A stretch of DNA of 64,000 nucleotides from Pelosinus propionicus DSM 13327 (GTDB lineage Bacteria; Bacillota; Negativicutes; DSM-13327), in contig NZ_FOTS01000027.1 in assembly GCF_900114615.1 (NCBI RefSeq), forward strand, positions 1-64,000. Direction: 5' to 3'. The first letter of the stretch is position 1, and every line of letters begins with the position of its first letter. Below are positions 16,437 through 25,285 of this stretch, in pieces. The notes below the pieces were generated by a model. The model had not been told where the DNA came from. It saw only the letters and a program-made list of their open reading frames with translations, and searched no databases. The position numbers were made by a program, and so were the translations under genes.

Positions 16437-17447
16437 ATGAAGGCTAGAAAACTATTTAGAACGATTGAGACACATACATTGGGACAGCCTACACGTAATG
16501 TTGTAAGTGGCTTTCGCAATATTCCGGGAAAAACCATGGCAGAAAAGTACTCCTACATGAAGGAGCATGAGGATTGGTTTCGCAAGCTATTATCTTATGA
16601 GCCTCGCGGTAGTGAAATCATGTCAGGAACTCTGATTACAGAGCCATGCACACCGGGAACAGATATTGGAGTTTTGTACTTTGAAGCAAGCGGTTGGATG
16701 CCTATGTGCGGTCACGACACCATTGGCGTGTCGGTGGCCTTGATTGAAGCTGGTCTGGTTGACGTTAAGGAGCCGATTACCTTTATCAATCTTGATACAG
16801 CCGCTGGCGTAGTAACCGTTGAAGCTACAGTAGAGGATGGAGTCGTAAAAGAGGTTTCCTTCCTTAATGCACCAGCACTGGTATTAAAACGTAATGTTGC
16901 AGTGAATACGAGAGATTTTGGAAAGCTTACCCTGGATATTTCCTGGGGCGGCAACGTATATGCAATCCTGCCGGTTGAACGTTTCGGCTTAACAATCGAG
17001 CCTCATAACTGTGGCAAACTGATCGAGATTGCACAGTCAATTGCAAAAGATATCAACGAACAGGTGGTAATTTGCCATCCGGAGCTTTCGTTCGCAGATT
17101 GCGTAACGCACGTGGAATTCTCAGGACCTCCAAAGAGCCCAGAGGCGGATATCCAAAACTGCGTAGTAGCTTTACCAAAGGTTGTAGACCGTTCCCCTTG
17201 CGGTACTGGTACCTCCGCTAAAGCAGCACTTTTATTTGACGAGGGTAAGCTTAAGGTGGGCGACAGCTTTGTTCACGAGAGTGTCATTGGTTCACTGTTT
17301 AAGTGTGAAATCGTCGAAAAAACTACAGTTGGTGGAATTACTGCTATTCGTCCAAGAATTACAGGCAATGCTTGTGTAATTGGCTTTGCTACTTGGATCT
17401 TAGATCCTAAGGATCCGTTCCCAGAAGGCTTTGTATTAGATTATTAA
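16437..17447 (+). CDS. Proline racemase family protein, probable 4-hydroxyproline 2-epimerase
   Basis: This is a cofactor-free epimerase of 336 residues acting by two cysteines. Both are present: C91 in MPMCGHDTIG and C255 in DRSPCGTGTSAK. That makes it an epimerase or racemase rather than a trans-3-hydroxyproline dehydratase, in which one cysteine is replaced. It resembles PrdF-type proline racemase throughout. In this setting the likely reaction is cis-4-hydroxy-L-proline to trans-4-hydroxy-D-proline, giving the radical lyase its substrate. Proline racemisation cannot be excluded. It is the only rightward gene of the island, with its own sigma-54 promoter, and ends before a strong hairpin. 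The ribosome site is AAAGGAA. Confidence 0.88.
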   Translation: MKARKLFRTIETHTLGQPTRNVVSGFRNIPGKTMAEKYSYMKEHEDWFRKLLSYEPRGSEIMSGTLITEPCTPGTDIGVLYFEASGWMPMCGHDTIGVSVALIEAGLVDVKEPITFINLDTAAGVVTVEATVEDGVVKEVSFLNAPALVLKRNVAVNTRDFGKLTLDISWGGNVYAILPVERFGLTIEPHNCGKLIEIAQSIAKDINEQVVICHPELSFADCVTHVEFSGPPKSPEADIQNCVVALPKVVDRSPCGTGTSAKAALLFDEGKLKVGDSFVHESVIGSLFKCEIVEKTTVGGITAIRPRITGNACVIGFATWILDPKDPFPEGFVLDY

Positions 17448-17491
17448 AATATTGATTCTGAGGTTTTATTACGACAAAAAAAATAACTTTA

Positions 17492-17558
17492 GAATTCAAT
17501 CAAAAACAAGACTGACACCGTTTTTCAAACGGTGTCAGTCTTGTTTTTGATTGAATTC
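17492..17558. terminator. Perfect 32-bp hairpin, bidirectional terminator
   Basis: Two 32-nt arms match without any mismatch around a 3-nt loop (TTC), from GAATTCAATC to its complement. On the plus strand a T-rich stretch (TTGTTTTTGATT) lies in the 3' arm, and it ends the epimerase transcript 44 bp after the stop. The right arm is also the 3' end of a transposase relic, so it may have come with an insertion sequence. Confidence 0.75.
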
Positions 17559-17694
17559 GTTCATAGTTATTAACGTGTATATATTCATCAATTAATTCAC
17601 GTGCTTTCGAACGTTCTTCCACTTGCCAACATTTTTAATACTTTATTTTCAACGACTTTAATTTGAGGTATTCACGCTTAACTTCTTTCGACAT
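17500..17694 (-). mobile_element. Relic of an IS3-family transposase
   Basis: On the minus strand, an ATG at 17694 behind an AGAGGGG site opens a short frame (SKEVKREYLKLKSLKIKY, then stop). After a frame change it continues as KARELIDEYIHVNNYERIQ then SKTRLTPFEKRC and a stop at 17500. The last part matches the typical C-terminus of IS3 OrfB transposases (DEYIxxYNxERIQxKTxLTPxE). Most of the element is gone, so this is a deletion remnant with both ends. It marks the right border of the catabolic island and hints at past transfer. Confidence 0.6.
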
Positions 17695-17960
17695 AATAAT
17701 ACCCCTCTCTGTATACTTCAATACTGAAATTCTACAGGAAGGGATACTTTTTTACAAACAGATGTCTCTAGTACTAATGGGTTTTCACAAAATACATATT
17801 TTTCAGTTTTAATCTTCTTTTTACATATTGTGGAAGTAAGAATTTCACTACTCTTTTTATTGGTGGCAATCACGATAAATTTCCAAAAACATAATATGAA
17901 TGTAGATATTATTATAAGCTATAGTGCACCGAAGGATATAATTCATTTAAGATAATATTC

Positions 17961-18074
17961 TTACTCTTTGAGTGTCCCATATAACGCCGAGTCTCCTGCA
18001 ATAAGAACATAATCACTTTTAGTTTCATTGCCTATTAAACTGTAACCCCCATCCCAAATACATTTTTTTAACAT
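17961..18074 (-). pseudogene. Short open frame of unknown origin
   Basis: A 37-codon frame starts MLKKCIWDGGY and ends ALYGTLKE. Its composition looks protein-like, but there is no ribosome site in front of the ATG, and it sits in degraded sequence between the IS relic and glmS. It may be the tail of a lost gene. Apart from this and the IS relic, I see nothing in 17559-18168. Confidence 0.2.
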
Positions 18075-18168
18075 ATTTGAAAAGGGGATTACAATTACAT
18101 ATCAAAGCAGATAGCTTTGTTCAATTTTTTTTTGCAACGCTACAAGGATAGGAGCGGTTCATCATTTA

Positions 18169-19998
18169 TTATTCTACCGTTACTGACTTCGCCAAGTTTC
18201 TTGGTTTATCTACGTCGCAGCCACGAGTTACGGCAGCGTAGTAAGCCAACAATTGAAGAGGAAGAACAGCGAGGATTGGTGCTAAGAATTTATCAGCTTT
18301 CGGAATGAAAATAGTGTGATCTACATATTTGTTGATTTGTTCATCACCCTGCTGAGCAATACCAATGACAACGGCATCACGAGCTTTGACTTCTTTGATG
18401 TTGCTGAGTGTTTTTTCGTATACATCATGCTGCGTAGCTAGAGCGATAACGGGTACGCCTTCAATGATGAGAGCTAATGTACCATGTTTCAATTCTCCGG
18501 CGGCATAGGCTTCTGCATGAATATAGGAAATTTCTTTCAGCTTCAATGCGCCTTCTAAGGCTACCGCATAATCTAAAGAACGGCCGATAAAGAATACATC
18601 TTCGTTAAAACCATATTTTTGTGCAAAGGTTTTAATGGATTCCACATCTTCTAGTATTTCATGCAATTGGGCTGGGAGATTACGCAAACCAGAGATTAGC
18701 TCACGACTGCGTTCTGCTGAAATGGTATCCCGAAGTCCAGCAATGTAGATCGCTAGCATGCTCATAAGAACAAGTTGAGTCGTATATGCTTTGGTGGAAG
18801 CTACTGCAATCTCTGGACCGGCCCAAGTATAGATAACTTGATCCGCTTCCCGAGAAATCGAAGAACCAACAACATTGGTAATTGCCAATGTCTTTGCTCC
18901 AAGACGTTTTGCTTCTTTCAAAGCCGCTAAGGTGTCTAATGTTTCACCAGATTGGCTCACCACAATGGCTAAGGTATTTTCATCCACTAAAGGAGAGCGG
19001 TAGCGGAATTCAGACGCTACGTCTACTTCAACAGGAATGCGAGACAAGGATTCAAGGTAATATTTGCCTACAAGACCAGCATTATAAGCAGTACCGCAAG
19101 CTACAACGACTATTTTCTTGATCGCTGCCATTTCTTGTTTGGTCCATTTTAGTTCATCCAAGATGATATGACTATCATCTTTTGCCAAACGGCTGGACAT
19201 GGTTTCCCGAATCGCTCTTGGCTGTTCATAGATTTCTTTGATCATGAAATGTTCATAGCCGCCTTTTTCAGCAGCTTCTGCGTCCCAGTGTACTTCAAAT
19301 ACTTTTTTCGTAATGGGCACTCCTTGACGATTCATAACCCATACAGAATCTTTAGTGACAACTGCCAATTCTCCATCACTTAAGATATAGGTTCTACGAG
19401 TGCGATTAATGATCGCTGGAATGTCAGATGCGATAAAATTCTCGCCTTCTCCTAAACCAATGACCAATGGATTGTCTTGTTTCGTGCAGATAATTTTATC
19501 TGGCTCATGTTTTGTCATAAATACTAGGGCATAGGAGCCTTCAATTTCCGATAACACTTGCTTTACTGCCGCTTCAAAGTCACCTTTGTAGTATTCTTCT
19601 ACCAAGTGAGCTACTACTTCCGTATCTGTCTCAGAAGCAAAAACATGACCTTTTGCAATGAGTTTTTCTTTTAAGTGCATGTAGTTTTCAATAATACCAT
19701 TATGCACTACAACAAAATCTCCTGAGCAGTCTGTATGAGGATGGGAGTTTACATCAGAAGGACGACCATGAGTTGCCCAGCGAGTATGTCCAATACCTAA
19801 GTTTCCAACAAGTTTATTGCTTTCTAATTTTTTTTCTAAATTTGCCAAGCGGCCTACACTTTTTTCTACATGAATCTGTGTTCCATCGAATACAGCTATT
19901 CCTGCAGAATCATAACCCCGGTATTCCAGTTTACTTAAACCATCCATCAAAAATGCTGAGGCCTGTTCAGGGCCTATATAGCCAACGATACCACACAT
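18169..19998 (-). CDS. glmS: Glutamine--fructose-6-phosphate aminotransferase (isomerising)
   Basis: It makes glucosamine-6-phosphate from fructose-6-phosphate and glutamine, the entry to UDP-GlcNAc and the cell wall. The start at 19998 gives 609 residues and places the nucleophile C2 directly after Met (MCGIVGYIG), as required for the Ntn glutaminase. The glutaminase domain fills about residues 2-220. Two SIS sugar-isomerase domains follow, with VSQSGETLDTLAAL and GRSLDYAVALEGALKLKE, and the C-terminus DKPRNLAKSVTVE is canonical. An AGGAGG ribosome site precedes this ATG; an upstream in-frame ATG would put the cysteine inside the chain. Expression is controlled by the glmS ribozyme just upstream. 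Confidence 0.98.
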   Translation of the reverse strand: MCGIVGYIGPEQASAFLMDGLSKLEYRGYDSAGIAVFDGTQIHVEKSVGRLANLEKKLESNKLVGNLGIGHTRWATHGRPSDVNSHPHTDCSGDFVVVHNGIIENYMHLKEKLIAKGHVFASETDTEVVAHLVEEYYKGDFEAAVKQVLSEIEGSYALVFMTKHEPDKIICTKQDNPLVIGLGEGENFIASDIPAIINRTRRTYILSDGELAVVTKDSVWVMNRQGVPITKKVFEVHWDAEAAEKGGYEHFMIKEIYEQPRAIRETMSSRLAKDDSHIILDELKWTKQEMAAIKKIVVVACGTAYNAGLVGKYYLESLSRIPVEVDVASEFRYRSPLVDENTLAIVVSQSGETLDTLAALKEAKRLGAKTLAITNVVGSSISREADQVIYTWAGPEIAVASTKAYTTQLVLMSMLAIYIAGLRDTISAERSRELISGLRNLPAQLHEILEDVESIKTFAQKYGFNEDVFFIGRSLDYAVALEGALKLKEISYIHAEAYAAGELKHGTLALIIEGVPVIALATQHDVYEKTLSNIKEVKARDAVVIGIAQQGDEQINKYVDHTIFIPKADKFLAPILAVLPLQLLAYYAAVTRGCDVDKPRNLAKSVTVE

Positions 19999-20044
19999 AT
20001 GGTAATTCCTCCTAAAATTCAAATACAATTCAAATCATTCTGTC

Positions 20045-20234
20045 AATCTGCCCCAGTCGCTTTGTCTTGCAAGTTACCTTGCAGTTTTGTCGCTGCTTAA
20101 CGGCCGCAGAGTGGCCGAGAGGTATCCGCTGAAAAATCTCGATAAACCTCTTCCTCGTCTGCTTAACGTCAACACGCCCTTATACAGGCTGCCACCGAGA
20201 TGTGGTACTATGTCACGCAAGCTCCAGCGCTATA
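20045..20234 (-). ncRNA. glmS ribozyme (glucosamine-6-phosphate-activated self-cleaving riboswitch)
   Basis: On the minus strand the leader of glmS reads AATTATA|GCGCTGGAGC, the conserved cleavage site, with the cut between 20231 and 20230. The core GACGAGGAAGAGGTTTATCG and CAGCGGATACCTCTCGG (about 20140-20100) agrees with the glmS consensus, and a P4 domain ends in GACTGGGGCAG. Binding of glucosamine-6-phosphate triggers cleavage and mRNA loss, giving feedback control of glmS. Its position directly before glmS makes the call secure; the exact 3' edge is approximate. Confidence 0.95.
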
Positions 20235-20295
20235 ATTTACCATTTGAGAGATCTTCTAAAATATAGTTTCCACCAATCTTCTTTGCTTTATCCAT
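20230..20295 (-). CDS. 21-codon upstream ORF ending in the glmS ribozyme cleavage site
   Basis: An ATG at 20295 follows a very strong ribosome site (GGGGGTGAGAA, 4-nt spacing). The frame reads MDKAKKIGGNY then ILEDLSNGKL and stops at TAG (20232-20230). That stop codon is cut by the ribozyme: cleavage falls between its A and G. No similarity to a known protein is evident. It could be a translated leader peptide, in which case ribosomes would reach the ribozyme 5' end, or a gene relic. The excellent ribosome site favours translation; function is unknown. Confidence 0.5.
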   Translation of the reverse strand: MDKAKKIGGNYILEDLSNGKL

Positions 20296-20323
20296 TTCTC
20301 ACCCCCTATTAATACTATACATA

Positions 20324-20353
20324 TGCAAAGGAGCACAATTGTGCTCCTTTGCA
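20324..20353. terminator. 30-bp perfect palindrome between glmM and the glmS leader
   Basis: TGCAAAGGAGCACAA is followed directly by its exact complement. It lies 35 bp beyond the glmM stop. No strong T-run follows on the minus strand, so it may be a terminator with a poor tail or a site upstream of the glmS promoter. Confidence 0.5.
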
Positions 20354-20388
20354 TTTACATTGTAATATAAAGAACGACTTTGGTCAAC

Positions 20389-21732
20389 TCATCCTTGTTC
20401 TTTTTTTACTACAGCAGCGATTTCATGTACAATCCGCTCTAGCTCTGTCATACATGGACCTTCTGCCATTACACGAATTAATTGTTCCGTACCGGAAGGA
20501 CGTACTAAAATGCGTCCATTTTCTCCTAACTGAGCATTGCCTTTCTCGATGGAGCGGCAAATCGCTTGATTTTCTTCCCAGCCGTCTTTGCTCGCTACAG
20601 AAACATTCACCAGTAATTGAGGATAACGAGTCATAACCGCTGCGAGTTCCGACATATCCTTGCCGCTCTTTTTCAAAGCTGCAATTAATTGAAGGGCTGT
20701 TAATACACCATCGCCTGTCGTACTATGTTCAGCAAAAATCACATGTCCCGACTGCTCTCCACCGAGCAGGAACGATTTTTCAAGCATCGCTTCTAGTACA
20801 TAGCGGTCGCCTACCGCTGTTACTTCGACTTTACCGCCTGCCTTTTTAATGGCTTGGTATAAACCGATATTACTCATCACTGTGGCAACTAAGGTATTAT
20901 CTTTTAGCTTATTTGCCTGTAGGCGATCTAATGCACAAATAACCATCATTTGATCTCCATCAACGATAGCACCTTTCTCATCTACCGCCAGACAGCGATC
21001 TGCATCACCATCATGGGCAATGCCAAAGTTAGCTTTATGGTGTACTACAGCTTCCTGCAGTCCTGCCATATGGGTAGAACCACAGTTTGCATTGATATTA
21101 ATGCCTGTAGGTTCATTATTAATGGTAATGACCTCAGCGCCTAATCGCTCATATACGATCGGTCCTACTTCATAAGCGGCTCCATGAGCGCAGTCTACGA
21201 CCATTTTTAATCCTTTGAAATCTACATCAACTGTACTTACCAAATAATCGATATACTCCTTTAGTAAATCATGGCGGTGCAGTATAGTGCCAACTCCATC
21301 CCCAACGGGACGCTCCATGTCTTCTTTATAGGAAGATACCAATTCTTCTAATTCATCTTCTACAGCATCAGGCAGTTTATAGCCAGACCCTGCAAAGAAT
21401 TTAATCCCGTTATCAGGATATGGGTTATGAGATGCAGAAATAACAATCCCAGCTTGGGCATTGATTTTTCCAGCCAAATAGGCTACTGCCGGTGTAGGAA
21501 CCACACCTAATAGCACTGCGTGCCCTCCTGCAGAGCAAATACCAGCTGCTAATGCAGCTTCAAGCATATGCCCTGAAACCCGTGTATCACGACCAATCAC
21601 CATGACCGGGCTAGTATGATATTCTTTACCAAAATAGGTTGTTGCTGCCCATCCTAATTTAAACGCTAATTCTGGTGTTAACTGCGCATTGGCTACTCCA
21701 CGTACGCCATCTGTTCCAAAAAGTCTCCCCAT
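20389..21732 (-). CDS. glmM: Phosphoglucosamine mutase
   Basis: It interconverts glucosamine-6-phosphate and glucosamine-1-phosphate for UDP-GlcNAc synthesis. The N-terminus MGRLFGTDGVRGVAN and the phosphoserine loop GIVISASHNPYPDNG (about residue 100) are diagnostic. The metal-binding DGDADRC, the sugar-binding GEQSGH and the phosphate loop RPSGTEQLIRVMAEG follow in order. At 447 residues it is normal length. It is the last gene of the cdaA-cdaR-FAD protein-glmM operon, an arrangement in which c-di-AMP synthase and GlmM are known to interact, and it directly precedes the glmS unit, so the two glucosamine steps are adjacent. Confidence 0.97.
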   Translation of the reverse strand: MGRLFGTDGVRGVANAQLTPELAFKLGWAATTYFGKEYHTSPVMVIGRDTRVSGHMLEAALAAGICSAGGHAVLLGVVPTPAVAYLAGKINAQAGIVISASHNPYPDNGIKFFAGSGYKLPDAVEDELEELVSSYKEDMERPVGDGVGTILHRHDLLKEYIDYLVSTVDVDFKGLKMVVDCAHGAAYEVGPIVYERLGAEVITINNEPTGININANCGSTHMAGLQEAVVHHKANFGIAHDGDADRCLAVDEKGAIVDGDQMMVICALDRLQANKLKDNTLVATVMSNIGLYQAIKKAGGKVEVTAVGDRYVLEAMLEKSFLLGGEQSGHVIFAEHSTTGDGVLTALQLIAALKKSGKDMSELAAVMTRYPQLLVNVSVASKDGWEENQAICRSIEKGNAQLGENGRILVRPSGTEQLIRVMAEGPCMTELERIVHEIAAVVKKEQG

Positions 21733-21754
21733 GTATCTTTCGTTCCTCCTTTTC

Positions 21755-23350
21755 TTAAACCTTGCTATTTTTTATTATCGAAATTGCAGAATTAAGGCCG
21801 TCAAGTGCGGCACTCATGATACCGCCAGCATAGCCGGCACCTTCTCCAATTGGATATAACCCTTTTATATTTAAAGACTGAAAATCACTGCCACGCAAGA
21901 CTCGAACTGGAGCCGATGTTCTCGTTTCTACTCCAATCATAACCGCATCAGGACTGGCAAAGCCTTTAATTTTACGTTCAAATTCTGGCAATGCTTGTGC
22001 GAGAGTATTGGTCACAAACGCAGGCAAACATTGACGCAAGTCTGCTGCCAATACACCCGGTTTATAACTGGGCTTGGTTGCAAACGTAGTGCTGCCAGTT
22101 GTCCCCGCAAGAAAATCACCTACTGTCTGCAAGGGAGCATGATAATTAGATCCGCCGCAGACAAAAGCTAATTGCTCATATTTACGCTGAAAGTTGATAC
22201 CCTCTAATACACCTCCACCAAAATCTTCCGGCGTTACATTAACAACTAAAGCACTGTTAGCCACTCCTGATGCCCTGTTGTACAGGCTCATACCATTGGT
22301 CACTACTCCTCCCGTTTCAGAGGCAGCAGCTACTACTAGGCCGCCTGGACACATGCAAAAAGAATAGGCCGTACGCCCAATATCTTTTGCATGATAAACG
22401 AGAGCATAATCGGCAGCCTTTAGCTGCGGGTGTCCCGCCGATATGCCATATTGCGATGTATCAATCACTTCTTGAGGATGTTCTATTCTCACTCCGATGG
22501 AAAAAGCTTTTGCCTCCATCGCAACTCCTTGCTTATGCAGCATCTCATAGGTATCCCGAGCGCTATGCCCAATAGCCAATAAAGCTGTACAGCAGGGTAT
22601 GTAGGTAGTCCCATTGACAACTATACCTTTTAGTTTTCCTTCTTTTTCGTCAATCGCGGTAACCTTGGCTTCAAATTCGACTCGTCCTCCTAAAGCAATA
22701 ATCTCTTGTCGAATCGATTTTACAACTTCCCGTAGTTTATCTGTACCAATATGGGGTTTATGTAAATAAGCGATTTCTTCTGGAGCTCCAGCTTTAATTA
22801 AAATATCCAGAACCTGACGCATGAGAGGATCATTGACTCGAGTGGTCAGCTTACCATCGGAAAAAGTTCCCGCTCCCCCTTCACCAAACTGCACATTGGA
22901 AATGGGATCAAACTGCCCTGTCTGCCAAAACCTACTTACATCCTTGGTTCGCTGCTCGATATTTCGTCCTCTTTCTAATAGAATCGGCTTATAACCATGC
23001 TGTGCCAAGATCAAGGCTGCCAGCATGCCAGCAGGTCCAAAACCAATTACAACTGGGGGGTGTTCTAATGTATTTTCTCCTTGCACAATTACTTCCGGCA
23101 CATATTCTTTTGCTATAGATATATCCTTATCACCTTTTAAACGTGACAATACTTGACCTTCAGGTATTGCTAGCTTCACATCTAAGGTGTAAACAAAACT
23201 AATATTGTTTTTTCGACGAGCATCCAGTGCTCGACGTATAATGACCACCTCAAGCACAGCTTGGGGTGGTACTTTAAGCTTTTTTGCCGCCAATTTATTT
23301 AATGATGTCTCATTGTCTAGCAGCACCCGCATATTAATGATCCGTAACAA
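21755..23350 (-). CDS. FAD-dependent dehydrogenase, COG2509 type
   Basis: This is a soluble flavoprotein of about 531 residues whose exact reaction is unknown. An N-terminal module of about 90 residues precedes the FAD-binding loop VIGFGPAGMLAALILAQHGY at about 100, then QFGEGGAGTFSDGKLTTR and a C-terminal GEGAGYAGGIMSAALDG, all typical of this uncharacterised oxidoreductase group. I place the start at the TTG at 23350, giving LRIINMRVLLDNE as in the family, because AAGGAG lies 9 nt before it; a GTG at 23368 is in frame but contains that site. It sits between cdaR and glmM, 33 bp after cdaR, probably cotranscribed. A role in c-di-AMP or wall metabolism is not shown. Confidence 0.85.
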   Translation of the reverse strand: MLRIINMRVLLDNETSLNKLAAKKLKVPPQAVLEVVIIRRALDARRKNNISFVYTLDVKLAIPEGQVLSRLKGDKDISIAKEYVPEVIVQGENTLEHPPVVIGFGPAGMLAALILAQHGYKPILLERGRNIEQRTKDVSRFWQTGQFDPISNVQFGEGGAGTFSDGKLTTRVNDPLMRQVLDILIKAGAPEEIAYLHKPHIGTDKLREVVKSIRQEIIALGGRVEFEAKVTAIDEKEGKLKGIVVNGTTYIPCCTALLAIGHSARDTYEMLHKQGVAMEAKAFSIGVRIEHPQEVIDTSQYGISAGHPQLKAADYALVYHAKDIGRTAYSFCMCPGGLVVAAASETGGVVTNGMSLYNRASGVANSALVVNVTPEDFGGGVLEGINFQRKYEQLAFVCGGSNYHAPLQTVGDFLAGTTGSTTFATKPSYKPGVLAADLRQCLPAFVTNTLAQALPEFERKIKGFASPDAVMIGVETRTSAPVRVLRGSDFQSLNIKGLYPIGEGAGYAGGIMSAALDGLNSAISIIKNSKV

Positions 23351-23383
23351 CGATTTTCGCTCCTTCACCTTGCCATTTTTCTA

Positions 23384-24307
23384 TTATTGCTGCTTAATTA
23401 CAGCAATATTCACTTTTATCGTTTTTTTGCTATAGGTAACACCTTCGCGTGCCTGCAGTTTTCCTTCTACTTCTACATCTTTATCAATTCCATCCAAGCT
23501 AATCGGTTCGGTGTACACTGCATCAACTTTATCTATGACTTGCCGATCACCGCTAATCTCTATTTTGTTTGGGTTCGTAATAATTTGCTTTAGGGCAGTA
23601 TCTTTTGCTAGCTGCCCTATGACATTAGGTTTAATATCAACCGTTTTTTTAGCAATCGTAGGAACTAAAAACAAAGAAACATACATACTATTCGGTTTCA
23701 TTTGCAGACCTTCTCCTACGCCCTTGCCATTGTGATCTAATAACTTCAAGGGAACGGCTAAGGTGAAATCAGCACTTTTTCCTGCCACATCCACATAGGC
23801 TACTGCTTTAGCTGCTGTTTCTAACAAACCTTTTGGGCCCACCACAACGACAGTTTGGGAGCTGTAAGTAATTTTGTCTACAAGAATATCAGCAGGAGGT
23901 GCACCGCTTAATTTCACTTCCACAGGCACTTGCCGGCTGACAATGCTGTCTAAGTGAAAGGTAATCGGATCTGGACTGACTTCTACTACTTCAATGCTTG
24001 TAGGAATCGTAGTATGCACTTTTGCAGTATTAACGCCTTCTGATAAACCTTTTAAATCTACGTATGATTTTATATCCTGTTTCGCAAGTCCGGCAATCAC
24101 TGTCCTTGGTCCACGCACTCTGATACGAATCGAGTCAGGGACATCTACTGCTACAACAGTACTGGAAAGATTCCGTACTTCCAGAGGAATCTCCATATTA
24201 ATTTCTACAGGAGGATTTTGTTCATTCATTACGAAAATCCATAAAATAATTGCACAAATGAGTGCTATGATCTTCGCTGTCATGTTTTTCTTTGGAAGTC
24301 TATCCAT
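23384..24307 (-). CDS. cdaR: YbbR-domain regulator of diadenylate cyclase
   Basis: CdaR modulates the c-di-AMP synthase CdaA. One N-terminal membrane helix (about residues 11-27, KIIALICAIILWIFVMN) anchors an extracellular chain made of about three YbbR repeats, with recurring patterns such as VDVPDSIRIRVRGP and VVVVGPKGLLETA. It has 307 residues from the ATG at 24307. I chose this start because it overlaps the cdaA stop (TAATG) and follows GGAGG; a start six codons earlier lies inside cdaA. Gene order cdaA-cdaR-glmM is highly conserved in Firmicutes. Confidence 0.93.
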   Translation of the reverse strand: MDRLPKKNMTAKIIALICAIILWIFVMNEQNPPVEINMEIPLEVRNLSSTVVAVDVPDSIRIRVRGPRTVIAGLAKQDIKSYVDLKGLSEGVNTAKVHTTIPTSIEVVEVSPDPITFHLDSIVSRQVPVEVKLSGAPPADILVDKITYSSQTVVVVGPKGLLETAAKAVAYVDVAGKSADFTLAVPLKLLDHNGKGVGEGLQMKPNSMYVSLFLVPTIAKKTVDIKPNVIGQLAKDTALKQIITNPNKIEISGDRQVIDKVDAVYTEPISLDGIDKDVEVEGKLQAREGVTYSKKTIKVNIAVIKQQ

Positions 24308-25125
24308 TATGAATACTGCCTCCAATTCAAAAAGTTGCCGAAGGTATGATTTTTATTGCTGAACAGCGGGCGTATTTTTTCTTTTAATAACTCTGCATCC
24401 AGATCTCGCACCAATCTCCCACCCCGGGCTAAGGAAATAATTCCTGTTTCTTCACTCACGATCACCACTGCAGCATCTGACTGTTCCGTAATGCCAATCG
24501 CCGCTCTATGCCTTGTTCCCAATTCTTTATTGAGACTTCGATCTTCCGTTAGCGGCAGTAGGCAGCCTGCTGCCATAATTCGACTTCCCCTTAAGATGGC
24601 TGCCCCATCATGCATAGGGGTATTAGGAATAAAAATATTAATTAAGAACTCATTGGAAACCAGACCATCTACTTTGATCCCGGTTTCAATATAATCACTA
24701 AGACCAGTTTCCCTCTCTAGTACAATAAGAGCGCCAATTTTATTTTTCGCCAGTACAGCTACTGCTTTTCCTAGTTCATCTAATAGGTTTTCTTGTTCTT
24801 GCTCATCTAAAAATACACTTTTTTTAAATAAATTTCCTCGACCTAGTTGTTCTAATGCACGTCTAAGCTCTGGTTGAAAAACAATCGGCAAGGCTACCAA
24901 AACGACTGTCATGGTTTTGTTCAATAACCAGTTAATCACATTAAGTCCCAGCCATTTGCTGATAACCGTGGCAATCAAAAGTACAATGAGTCCTTTCAGT
25001 AAAGCCAAGGCTCTTGTGTCGCGGATCATGACATACAGCTTATACAAAACAAAAGCCACTATGATCATATCCAAAAGATCTAATAAGCTAATCGTAGAAA
25101 TAATTCCTTGAATTTGTAGCAACAT
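24307..25125 (-). CDS. cdaA: Diadenylate cyclase
   Basis: This membrane enzyme makes the second messenger c-di-AMP from two ATP. Three hydrophobic helices fill about residues 15-85. The DAC domain follows, with both active-site motifs intact: DGA at 173 (TPMHDGAAI) and RHR at 205-207 (GTRHRAAIG). The 272-residue length is standard. It is first in the operon, overlapping cdaR by one base, and an AGGAG ribosome site precedes the ATG. c-di-AMP controls potassium and osmolyte transport and wall turgor in this phylum. Confidence 0.97.
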   Translation of the reverse strand: MLLQIQGIISTISLLDLLDMIIVAFVLYKLYVMIRDTRALALLKGLIVLLIATVISKWLGLNVINWLLNKTMTVVLVALPIVFQPELRRALEQLGRGNLFKKSVFLDEQEQENLLDELGKAVAVLAKNKIGALIVLERETGLSDYIETGIKVDGLVSNEFLINIFIPNTPMHDGAAILRGSRIMAAGCLLPLTEDRSLNKELGTRHRAAIGITEQSDAAVVIVSEETGIISLARGGRLVRDLDAELLKEKIRPLFSNKNHTFGNFLNWRQYS

Positions 25126-25225
25126 ACGCCAAACTCCTCATCATAATCGTAAGAATAATAACAATAAATATTAATTTATTCTACCCAATATTAGAGAAAA
25201 CCTTTAATATTTCCCCTTATAAATA

Positions 25226-25263
25226 AAAAAATAATACCTCTAGATGTCAGAGGTATTATTTTT
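25226..25263. terminator. Intrinsic terminator of ilvE
   Basis: AATAATACCTCT pairs with AGAGGTATTATT around a 7-nt loop, with A-run and T-run on either side, so it works in both directions. It lies 23 bp beyond the ilvE stop and insulates the cdaA operon. Confidence 0.88.
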
Positions 25264-25285
25264 GGCAATTTCTTCGTATTTTAAT

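Noticed and set aside
16437-17447. trans-3-hydroxy-L-proline dehydratase
   Set aside because: Both catalytic cysteines (C91 and C255) are present, whereas the dehydratase replaces one of them.
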